Assembly (NCBI GenBank): GCA_903872555.1
Contig: CAIQLE010000390.1
Span: 1 to 5,119 of the forward strand
Length of the DNA stretch: 5,119 bases
Reading direction: 5' to 3'
Origin: an uncultured bacterium
GTDB lineage: Bacteria > Pseudomonadota > Gammaproteobacteria > Burkholderiales > Burkholderiaceae_D
Under the pieces are notes generated by a model. It saw nothing but the letters and a program-made list of their open reading frames with translations, did not search any database and had not been told where the DNA came from. Of this stretch, positions 1 through 5,119 are shown one piece after another (within the stretch, counting starts at the first letter, position 1; every line of letters starts with the position of its first letter). The position numbers were made by a program, and so were the translations under genes.

Positions 1-82
1 ATGCGAGTGTGCTGATGACGGGTTGTGTTGCACGGCTGGCTTCGCTGTAGGCGTAAGAAATGCCTGAGTAAATTGCTTGCAT
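1..82 (-). CDS. 5' fragment of an unidentified divergent gene (27 codons, runs off the left edge)
   Basis: Reading leftwards, an ATG at 82-80 is preceded by AAGGA (plus-strand 90-94) with a 7-nt spacer, a good start signal, and the frame stays open to the window edge. The fragment begins MQAIYSGISYAYSEASRATQ and ends with VISTLA. I do not recognise it. In many betaproteobacteria the gene divergent from rlmE is yhbY, an RNA-binding CRM-domain protein, but this N-terminus does not resemble YhbY. No membrane segment or signal peptide is evident in the 27 residues. All three minus-strand frames happen to be open over this short stretch, so the coding claim rests on the start signal and on natural-looking codons rather than on ORF length. 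Confidence 0.5.
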   Translation of the reverse strand, partial: MQAIYSGISYAYSEASRATQPVISTLA

Positions 83-89
83 GGGTTTT

Positions 90-94
90 TCCTT
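90..94 (-). promoter_or_regulatory. Shine-Dalgarno AAGGA of the divergent gene
   Basis: On the minus strand AAGGA lies 7 nt before the ATG at 82-80. It is the main support for a leftward gene at the window edge. No convincing sigma-70 promoter for it was found in the intergenic region; the best hexamer pair (TTCGCC, 17 nt, AATACT on the minus strand) is weak. Confidence 0.55.
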
Positions 95-121
95 GGGTAT
101 CGATTTAAGTATTAATGTGGG

Positions 122-149
122 GTTGAATAAGGCGAACTGAGTGCCATTT
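122..149 (+). promoter_or_regulatory. Putative sigma-32 (RpoH) heat-shock promoter of rlmE
   Basis: GTTGAA (122-127), a 14-nt spacer and TGCCATTT (142-149) match the RpoH consensus CTTGAA - about 14 nt - CCCCATNT at 5 of 6 and 5 of the 7 specified positions. Transcription would start near 155, leaving a leader of about 50 nt before the ATG at 207. In E. coli rlmE (rrmJ/ftsJ) is a known RpoH-dependent heat-shock gene, so a promoter of this type is expected here. The call is by eye, without a scoring matrix. Confidence 0.55.
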
Positions 150-163
150 GTTTCTTAGAAGTT

Positions 164-183
164 CATCGAACGTTTGTTCGATG
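164..183. repeat. Perfect inverted repeat in the rlmE leader (8-bp arms, 4-nt loop)
   Basis: CATCGAAC (164-171) and GTTCGATG (176-183) are exact reverse complements separated by GTTT. If transcription starts near 155 this forms a hairpin close to the 5' end of the mRNA and ends 23 nt before the preferred rlmE start. As DNA, the core CGAAC-N4-GTTCG is a dyad able to bind a dimeric regulator. It overlaps the upstream TTG (174) of the longer reading frame, another reason to prefer the later ATG. No U-run follows it, so it is not a terminator. Confidence 0.75.
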
Positions 184-206
184 CGGCTATGCGGTATCCT
201 TCGCCT

Positions 207-851
207 ATGGCAAAGAACAAATTGAACAAGAACTGGCTGCACGATCACATCAATGATCCCTACGTGAAGCTGGCGCAGAAAGAGGGCTATCGCGCACGTG
301 CGGCGTACAAGCTCAAGGAAATCGACGAAGACGAGAAGCTGATCAAGTCAGGCCAGATCATTGTTGACCTTGGCTGCACTCCGGGCAGCTGGTCTCAGTA
401 CGTGCGCAGAAAGCTGGCCGGTAAGGAGGGCGGTGGCATACACGGCATGATCATCGGTCTGGACATGCTAGAGATGGAGCCGGTGGCCGATGTGCTTTTC
501 CTGCAGGGCGACTTCCGGGAGCAAAACGTGTTGGAGCAGCTGGAGGCGGCTCTGAAAGGCCAGAAGGCCGATCTGGTGCTCTCCGATATGGCACCCAATC
601 TGTCGGGTATTTCGGCCACGGATGCCGCGCGAATGGAGGATATTATCGACTTGGCAATCGATTTTTCCCGCCAGCACATGAAACCATCGGGGTCGCTGCT
701 CGTCAAATGCTTCAATGGCAGCGGTTACACCCAGATCATTGAGAAGTTCCGTCAGGAGTTCAAGCTCGTCAGCCCGAAAAAGCCCAAAGCCAGCCGGGAT
801 AAATCCTCAGAGATTTTCCTGTTGGGAAGAGGTTTGAAAAATCCTGCCTGA
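207..851 (+). CDS. rlmE: 23S rRNA (uridine-2'-O-)methyltransferase RlmE (RrmJ/FtsJ)
   Basis: RlmE uses S-adenosylmethionine to 2'-O-methylate the A-loop uridine of 23S rRNA (U2552 in E. coli), a late step in 50S assembly in the cytoplasm. The 214-residue product is close to the 209 of E. coli and has a Rossmann methyltransferase fold. The K-D-K-E catalytic tetrad is complete: K35 in AYKLKEID, D127 in SDMAPN, K167 in LLVKCF and E202 in SSEIFLL. The SAM-binding motif I is [12 protein letters not shown] (54-65), where E. coli has DLGAAPGGWSQY. LQGDFR at 99-104 is also typical of the family. The frame opens further upstream at TTG 174 and ATG 189, but alignment with the family (the WL.(D/E)H segment near residue 10-14) favours ATG 207. 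No good Shine-Dalgarno precedes any of these starts. The adjacent ftsH and the heat-shock-like promoter fit the known rlmE-ftsH pairing. Confidence 0.95.
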   Translation: MAKNKLNKNWLHDHINDPYVKLAQKEGYRARAAYKLKEIDEDEKLIKSGQIIVDLGCTPGSWSQYVRRKLAGKEGGGIHGMIIGLDMLEMEPVADVLFLQGDFREQNVLEQLEAALKGQKADLVLSDMAPNLSGISATDAARMEDIIDLAIDFSRQHMKPSGSLLVKCFNGSGYTQIIEKFRQEFKLVSPKKPKASRDKSSEIFLLGRGLKNPA

Positions 852-888
852 GAAAGTCTCTTATTTAGTACTCAGGTGGCCTATTGGG

Positions 889-917
889 CTTGAAAAATCA
901 GGTAGTTAGCCCCACTT
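889..917 (+). promoter_or_regulatory. Putative sigma-32 (RpoH) heat-shock promoter of ftsH
   Basis: CTTGAA (889-894, followed by AAA), a 15-nt spacer and CCCCACTT (910-917) match the RpoH consensus CTTGAA - 13 to 15 nt - CCCCATNT perfectly in the -35 element and at 6 of 7 specified -10 positions. A start near 923-926 would give a leader of about 77 nt before the GTG at 1002. It lies just downstream of rlmE, so ftsH could be transcribed on its own as well as by read-through. ftsH is RpoH-controlled in E. coli. Confidence 0.65.
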
Positions 918-991
918 GGTTGCTGGCAAGGCTTGGTTATTGCGAGTAGAATTTGATCGTATAGCCAAGCAGCCATTATCGGCCGCACTCT

Positions 992-996
992 AGGAG
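992..996 (+). promoter_or_regulatory. Shine-Dalgarno AGGAG that sets the GTG start of ftsH
   Basis: AGGAG ends 5 nt before the GTG at 1002. It decides the start codon: the next residues, [10 protein letters not shown], run straight into the first membrane helix as FtsH N-termini do, and no in-frame ATG lies nearby. Confidence 0.85.
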
Positions 997-1001
997 TCCT
1001 C

Positions 1002-2882
1002 GTGAATAACCTGTTTTCCAAAGCCGCCATCTGGGTTGTGATTGCCCTGGTGCTCTTTACCGTCTTTAAGCAATTTGATGAGCGCGGCATCAGCGGCGGT
1101 GCTACCCCTATCCCGTATTCGGACTTCCTTGACGAGGTCAAGGCGCAGCGCATACGCGAAGCGACCATTGAAGACCGCACGATTATTGCCATCACCAATG
1201 ATGGTAAAAAGATCAAGGCGACCACCACGAATCTTGATCGTGGTCTGATTGGCGATCTCGTCAACAATGGCGTGAAGTTCGATGTCAAGCAGCCTGAGCC
1301 GCCTTCATTCCTGTCGCAGATTTTTATTTCCTGGTTCCCTATGCTCTTGCTCATAGGCGTATGGGTGTTCTTCATGCGTCAGATGCAGGGCGGTGGCAAG
1401 GGCGGCGCATTCTCCTTTGGTAAATCGAAGGCGCGCATGCTGGATGAAAACCAGAATGCCATCACCTTTGCGGATGTGGCCGGTTGTGACGAGGCCAAAG
1501 AAGAAGTGAGCGAACTGGTCGATTTCCTGCGCGACCCTACAAAATTTCAAAAGCTCGGCGGTCGTATTCCACGTGGCGTGCTGATGGTCGGCCCGCCAGG
1601 TACCGGTAAGACTTTGCTGGCGCGTGCCATTGCGGGCGAAGCCAAGGTGCCTTTCTTCACGATTTCGGGTTCCGACTTTGTTGAGATGTTCGTCGGCGTG
1701 GGCGCATCGCGTGTGCGTGACATGTTCGAAAATGCCAAAAAACATGCACCCTGCATTATTTTCATCGATGAGATTGATGCGGTAGGTCGCCATCGTGGTG
1801 CCGGCACCGGCGGCGGTAATGACGAGCGTGAACAGACGCTGAACCAGTTGCTGGTCGAGATGGATGGTTTTGAAGCGAATGCAGGTGTCATCGTCATCGC
1901 TGCAACCAACCGTTCGGATGTGCTTGATAAAGCGCTGCTGCGTCCGGGCCGTTTCGATCGCCAGGTGATTGTTGGCCTGCCAGATATACGTGGCCGTGAA
2001 CAGATTCTTGCTGTGCATATGCGCAAAGTGCCTATCGCACCTGACGTCAAGGCTGATGTGCTGGCGCGTGGCACGCCTGGATTCTCAGGTGCTGATCTTG
2101 CCAATCTGGTGAATGAAGCTGCATTGTTTGCTGCGCGTCGCAACAAGCGTCTGGTCGAGATGCAGGATTTCGAAGATGCCAAAGACAAGATCGTCATGGG
2201 CCCTGAGCGCAAATCTGCTGTGATGCGTGAAGAAGAGCGCCGCAATACGGCTTTCCATGAATCCGGCCATGCGGTGGTTGCTAAATTATTGCCCAAGGCT
2301 GATCCGGTTCACAAAGTGACCATCATGCCGCGTGGTATGGCGCTGGGTCTGACCTGGCAGTTGCCTGAGCATGACCGTGTGAATATGTATAAAGACAAGA
2401 TGCTGGAAGATATCGCCATCTTGTTTGCTGGTCGTATTGCCGAAGAAATCTTCATGAACCAGATGTCGACAGGCGCTTCGAATGACTTTGAGCGCGCCAC
2501 CAAACTGGCACGCTCCATGGTCACCCGTTTCGGTATGTCGGAATCTCTGGGTACGATGGTCTATGAAGATACGGATCAGGATTCTTACTTTGGCCGTATG
2601 TCTTCCAAGACGGTCTCGGAAGCGACACAGCAAAAAGTCGACATGGAAATCCGCTCCATTCTTGACCAGCAATATGCGCTCTCTCGCAGTCTGCTGGAAC
2701 GCAATAAAGACAAAGTTGAACAAATGGCCAAGTCCCTGCTTGAGTGGGAAACCATTGATGCCGACCAGATCAACGACATCATGGCAGGCCGCGAGCCGCG
2801 TCCACCGAAGGTGGCACCCCCTTCGCGTCCGAATGATGGCTCACCGGATGGCGGCGTTGAGCCTGCTACAGCACCGGCCTGA
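1002..2882 (+). CDS. ftsH: ATP-dependent zinc metalloprotease FtsH
   Basis: FtsH is a hexameric inner-membrane AAA+ protease that extracts and degrades misassembled membrane proteins and short-lived cytoplasmic regulators; in E. coli these include sigma-32 and LpxC. The 626 residues show the full family plan: TM helix 1 at about 7-23, a periplasmic domain at about 25-104, TM helix 2 at about 105-125, a Gly-rich linker (QGGGKGG), and the AAA domain. The AAA domain has Walker A GPPGTGKT (197-204), the FVG pore motif (230-232), Walker B IIFIDEID (252-259), and the second region of homology ending RPGRFDR with arginine fingers R317 and R320. The M41 peptidase domain has HESGH (419-423), with zinc ligands H419 and H423, catalytic E420 and third ligand D495 in GASND. 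The C-terminus is a short Pro-rich tail from about 598. E. coli FtsH has 644-647 residues. The start is GTG with a good AGGAG. All catalytic residues are present. Confidence 0.98.
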   Translation: MNNLFSKAAIWVVIALVLFTVFKQFDERGISGGATPIPYSDFLDEVKAQRIREATIEDRTIIAITNDGKKIKATTTNLDRGLIGDLVNNGVKFDVKQPEPPSFLSQIFISWFPMLLLIGVWVFFMRQMQGGGKGGAFSFGKSKARMLDENQNAITFADVAGCDEAKEEVSELVDFLRDPTKFQKLGGRIPRGVLMVGPPGTGKTLLARAIAGEAKVPFFTISGSDFVEMFVGVGASRVRDMFENAKKHAPCIIFIDEIDAVGRHRGAGTGGGNDEREQTLNQLLVEMDGFEANAGVIVIAATNRSDVLDKALLRPGRFDRQVIVGLPDIRGREQILAVHMRKVPIAPDVKADVLARGTPGFSGADLANLVNEAALFAARRNKRLVEMQDFEDAKDKIVMGPERKSAVMREEERRNTAFHESGHAVVAKLLPKADPVHKVTIMPRGMALGLTWQLPEHDRVNMYKDKMLEDIAILFAGRIAEEIFMNQMSTGASNDFERATKLARSMVTRFGMSESLGTMVYEDTDQDSYFGRMSSKTVSEATQQKVDMEIRSILDQQYALSRSLLERNKDKVEQMAKSLLEWETIDADQINDIMAGREPRPPKVAPPSRPNDGSPDGGVEPATAPA

Positions 2883-2904
2883 TGCTGAAATAATTTAGTA
2901 CAAA

Positions 2905-2938
2905 CAAACGGGGTGGAGAGTGATCTCCACCCCGTTTG
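2905..2938 (+). terminator. Strong stem-loop terminator after ftsH (possibly bidirectional)
   Basis: Starting 22 nt after the ftsH stop, 2905-2919 and 2924-2938 are perfect 15-bp reverse complements around a GTGA (GNRA-type) tetraloop. The stem is GC-rich in the middle, with AAA on the 5' arm and TTT on the 3' arm. The U-tract is short (CGTTTGCATG), so intrinsic termination on the plus strand may be incomplete; on the minus strand the stem is followed by TTTGTACTAAATT. It probably ends the ftsH transcript or stabilises its 3' end, and it separates ftsH from folP. Confidence 0.75.
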
Positions 2939-3013
2939 CATGTTGCCTTCCTTTGTTTATCTGATTGTTCAACTGACTGTTTGCCTGTGCCTGAATTTTT
3001 TCAAAACGCTTTA

Positions 3014-3862
3014 TTGTGCGGACGCTATGACTTGCCTGTTTCAGGCAAGGCCTTCAGGCCACTGGTCATGGGCATTTTGAATGTCACACCGGATTCATTT
3101 TCCGATGGAGGACAGTTCGCTTCGCTTGATCTGGCCATCTCGCATGCAGAGCAAATGATTGCCGATGGTGTGGACATCATCGATATCGGTGGCGAGTCTA
3201 CCCGTCCTGGTGCACCACCCGTGTCAGTGGAGGAAGAATTGCGGCGTGTGATGCCAGTGGTCTACGCCTTGCGCGATTGCGGCAAAGTTCTGTCAGTCGA
3301 CACGCGCCGTCCGCAAGTGATGCGCGAAGTGCTGGCCGCCGGTGCTGACATGATCAATGATGTTGAAGGCTTTACTCATGCTGAGAGCTTAAGCGCGGTC
3401 AGGGACAGTGATTGCGGCTTATGTATCATGCACATGCAGGGCCAGCCGCAGACTATGCAGCACTCGCCTGCGTATGAGGATGTACTGAAAGAAGTTGCAG
3501 AATTTTTACGAGTCCGTATAGATGCTGCACTGGACGCTGGCATTGAACATCGCCGCCTGTGCATAGACCCGGGCTTTGGTTTTGGTAAAACGCTGGAACA
3601 TAATCTGGAACTGCTGGCTCACCTGGCTCAGTTGTATAGTGAATTATCATTGCCGCTGCTGGTGGGCTTATCGCGCAAATCCATGATTGCGGCGATCACG
3701 GGCAGACCACCTGAGCAGCGTATGGCCGGCAGTGTGGCGGCAGCGCTGGTCGCAGTGATGAATGGTGCGCATATCGTGCGGGTACATGATGTGGCTGAAA
3801 CCGTGGATGCACTTAAAGTATGGCGGGCAGCGGAGCAGCACAAGCTGCAAGTGCAGAACTGA
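3014..3862 (+). CDS. folP: Dihydropteroate synthase FolP (start codon uncertain)
   Basis: FolP condenses 6-hydroxymethyl-7,8-dihydropterin pyrophosphate with p-aminobenzoate to give dihydropteroate in cytoplasmic folate synthesis; it is the sulfonamide target. With TTG 3014 as start the product is 282 residues, the length of E. coli FolP. TIM-barrel DHPS signatures occur in order: GILNVTPDSFSDGG (20-33), DIGGESTRPGA (57-67), SVDTRR (94-99), NDVEG (115-119), MHMQG (139-143), DPGFGFGKT (185-193), GLSRKSM (218-224) and RVHDV (256-260). Expected substrate residues N23, D96, N115, D185, K222, R256 and H258 are present. The Phe and Pro of the SF and RPGA loops, where sulfonamide-resistance changes are known, look wild type. 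There is no ATG before the first core strand. The frame is open back to TTG 2936, with TTG 2981 and GTG 2987 also possible, but 2936 lies inside the terminator stem. None has a clear Shine-Dalgarno. I chose 3014 because CGRYDLP is where the family usually begins. Confidence 0.93.
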   Translation: MCGRYDLPVSGKAFRPLVMGILNVTPDSFSDGGQFASLDLAISHAEQMIADGVDIIDIGGESTRPGAPPVSVEEELRRVMPVVYALRDCGKVLSVDTRRPQVMREVLAAGADMINDVEGFTHAESLSAVRDSDCGLCIMHMQGQPQTMQHSPAYEDVLKEVAEFLRVRIDAALDAGIEHRRLCIDPGFGFGKTLEHNLELLAHLAQLYSELSLPLLVGLSRKSMIAAITGRPPEQRMAGSVAAALVAVMNGAHIVRVHDVAETVDALKVWRAAEQHKLQVQN

Positions 3863-3870
3863 ACAATACG

Positions 3871-3909
3871 ATTGAATCACACGTTTGAATCACACGTTTG
3901 AATCGCAAC
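3871..3909. repeat. 13-bp tandem repeat, three units, between folP and glmM
   Basis: Three head-to-tail 13-nt units: ATTGAATCACACG (3871-3883), TTTGAATCACACG (3884-3896) and the diverged TTTGAATCGCAAC (3897-3909). Units 1 and 2 differ only in the first base; unit 3 keeps the first 8 bases of unit 2. It begins 8 nt after the folP stop and lies about 90 nt upstream of glmM. It could be a slipped-strand duplication or a set of iterated binding sites; 13 bp is slightly more than one helical turn. No promoter hexamers or terminator were found with confidence in the rest of this 139-nt gap. Confidence 0.85.
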
Positions 3910-4001
3910 ACAAAACGACAACACTGAACAACAAGATGGCTGCGGGCTTAACTCAGAATCCGGCACCACATCATAAGAACTGACAGAAGCGACGGGACAC
4001 T

Positions 4002-5119
4002 ATGGGACGCAAATATTTCGGAACCGATGGCATACGTGGAGAAGTCGGCATCATGCCGATCACACCAGACTTCGTGATGCGACTAGGCTATGCCGCAGGC
4101 AAGGTGCTGACACAGGCCGAATCAGCCGGCACCAGCCGCCCCACAGTCCTGATAGGCAAGGACACCCGTATTTCGGGTTATATGCTGGAAGCTGCGCTGG
4201 AAGCAGGCTTTGCTGCCGCCGGTGTGGATGTCATGCTGGCCGGCCCTATGCCGACCCCGGCGATTGCCTATCTGACGCGCGCATTACGCTTGTCTGCCGG
4301 CGTGGTGATTTCAGCTTCGCACAATCCTTATCAAGACAATGGCATCAAATTCTTCTCCGCATCGGGCAACAAACTGCCTGATGCAGTTGAACTCGCCATC
4401 GAAGCTGCACTGGAAGAACCTCTGGCCTGTGTCAGTTCCGATAAGCTGGGCAGGGCAAGGCGTCTGGAAGATGCACGCGGCAGGTATATAGAATTTTGCA
4501 AGAGCACGTTTCCCAATGAGCTTGATCTGCGTGGCATGAAACTGGTGGTCGATTGCGCCCATGGCGCGGCCTACCATATTGCGCCCGATGTGTTTCACGA
4601 ACTCGGTGCGGAAGTTATCGCCATAGGCAACCAGCCGAATGGCTTCAATATTAACGACGGCCACGGCGCGACCGAACCGCAGGCACTGGCCAAAGCCGTA
4701 CAGGCCAACCAAGCTGATCTCGGCATAGCTCTGGATGGCGATGCCGACCGCCTGCTGATGGTGGATGCCAGCGGCCGCATCTTTAATGGTGACGAGCTGC
4801 TCTATATTATGGTGAAGGACAGGCTTGCGAATGGCGGCATCGCAGGCGCGGTCGGTACCCTGATGACCAATATGGCCGTGGAATCAGCCTTGCGTGAACT
4901 GGGTGTGGGCTTTGCCCGCGCCAAGGTAGGTGACCGCTATGTACTAGAGCTGCTGCAGGAGCGCGGCTGGCAGGTTGGCGGTGAGGGCTCGGGACACTTA
5001 CTGTTCCTGGACAGCCATACGACCGGCGACGGCATTATCTCGGCGCTACAGCTGTTGTCGGCCTTGCGCCGCAGCGGCAAGACCCTGTCGGAAAGCACGG
5101 CCGATATGCAGCTCTGGCC
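4002..5119 (+). CDS. glmM: Phosphoglucosamine mutase GlmM (3' end beyond the window)
   Basis: GlmM interconverts glucosamine-6-phosphate and glucosamine-1-phosphate in the cytoplasm, the step before GlmU makes UDP-GlcNAc for peptidoglycan and LPS. The frame is open for 372 codons to the window edge; family members have about 445-450 residues, so roughly the last 75, mainly the C-terminal phosphate-binding domain, are missing. The protein opens with the typical [13 protein letters not shown]. The active-site loop [12 protein letters not shown] (103-114) carries the phosphoserine S106; the magnesium-binding loop DGDADR is at 245-250; the sugar-binding loop GGEGSGH is at 326-332; and TTGDGI follows at 340-345. 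The ATG at 4002 is the only start that gives the canonical N-terminus. Its ribosome binding site is weak (GGGA, 4 nt upstream). It follows folP by 139 nt in the same direction, the usual proteobacterial order, though no clear promoter of its own is visible. Confidence 0.97.
   Translation, partial: MGRKYFGTDGIRGEVGIMPITPDFVMRLGYAAGKVLTQAESAGTSRPTVLIGKDTRISGYMLEAALEAGFAAAGVDVMLAGPMPTPAIAYLTRALRLSAGVVISASHNPYQDNGIKFFSASGNKLPDAVELAIEAALEEPLACVSSDKLGRARRLEDARGRYIEFCKSTFPNELDLRGMKLVVDCAHGAAYHIAPDVFHELGAEVIAIGNQPNGFNINDGHGATEPQALAKAVQANQADLGIALDGDADRLLMVDASGRIFNGDELLYIMVKDRLANGGIAGAVGTLMTNMAVESALRELGVGFARAKVGDRYVLELLQERGWQVGGEGSGHLLFLDSHTTGDGIISALQLLSALRRSGKTLSESTADMQLW

Noticed and set aside
886..912. 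GGGCT / AGCCC inverted repeat as a terminator for rlmE
   Set aside because: The stem is only 5 bp with a 17-nt loop and no U-run, and it coincides with the better-supported sigma-32 promoter motif.
924..943. Sigma-54-like TGGCAAG ... TTGC upstream of ftsH
   Set aside because: The GG and GC dinucleotides are 15 nt apart; sigma-54 promoters need 10.
987..997. Mini-hairpin ACTC-TAG-GAGT over the ftsH Shine-Dalgarno as an RNA thermometer
   Set aside because: Only 4 bp with a 3-nt loop, too weak to claim. A 6-bp pairing in the same leader (931-936 with 965-970) has a 28-nt loop and is also unconvincing.
1305..2296. Long minus-strand open frames (237 and 249 codons) opposite ftsH
   Set aside because: They lie entirely inside ftsH, whose motifs are intact; the translated proteins are Ser/Arg- or His-rich without recognisable domains and have no start signals. 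They are shadows of the ftsH codon pattern.
2940..3080. Small plus-strand frame starting at ATG 2940 (about 46 codons), overlapping the start of folP in another frame
   Set aside because: It has no Shine-Dalgarno, begins against the terminator stem, and after an apparently hydrophobic stretch reads into the folP core in the wrong frame. The hydrophobicity comes from a T-rich non-coding stretch.
3936..3983. 15-codon frame (MAAGLTQNPAPHHKN) upstream of glmM as a possible leader peptide
   Set aside because: It has no ribosome binding site, no run of regulatory codons and no attenuator hairpin after it.
1..5119. A new multi-gene defence, mobile or biosynthetic system
   Set aside because: All four identified genes are conserved housekeeping genes in a common order; no transposase, integrase, toxin-antitoxin pair, CRISPR repeat or att-like duplication was seen, and no gene-free stretch exceeds about 150 nt.

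Overview
The window is a chromosomal housekeeping segment of a Gram-negative bacterium, most likely a betaproteobacterium. The gene order rlmE - ftsH - folP - glmM, all on the + strand, is a classic proteobacterial cluster, and the protein sequences look betaproteobacterial. The FtsH N-terminus and the moderate base composition make me lean to the Methylophilaceae (Methylobacillus/Methylophilus-like), but this is an impression from memory, not a search result.

Layout: (a) 1-82, minus strand, the first 27 codons of an unidentified divergent gene that runs off the left edge; (b) 83-206, a divergent intergenic region with a heat-shock (sigma-32) type promoter match and a perfect 8-bp inverted repeat in the rlmE leader; (c) 207-851, rlmE, 23S rRNA 2'-O-methyltransferase; (d) 852-1001, a gap with a second sigma-32-like promoter and a good Shine-Dalgarno for a GTG start; (e) 1002-2882, ftsH, membrane AAA+ zinc protease; (f) 2905-2938, a 15-bp perfect stem-loop, probably a terminator; (g) about 3014-3862, folP, dihydropteroate synthase, with no ATG start and no visible ribosome binding site; (h) 3863-4001, a gap holding a 13-bp tandem repeat; (i) 4002 to the right edge, glmM, phosphoglucosamine mutase, missing about its last 75 residues.

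The first two genes form a heat-shock/quality-control pair: RlmE modifies the ribosomal A-loop and FtsH degrades damaged membrane and regulatory proteins. Both are preceded by sigma-32-like promoters with near-consensus spacing, so each may be heat-inducible on its own. The strong stem-loop after ftsH suggests that this pair is largely insulated from the metabolic pair folP (folate) and glmM (amino-sugar precursor of peptidoglycan and LPS).

I see no mobile element, tRNA, rRNA, CRISPR array or new multi-gene system. All four identified genes keep their catalytic motifs. The observations worth checking lie in the intergenic regions.
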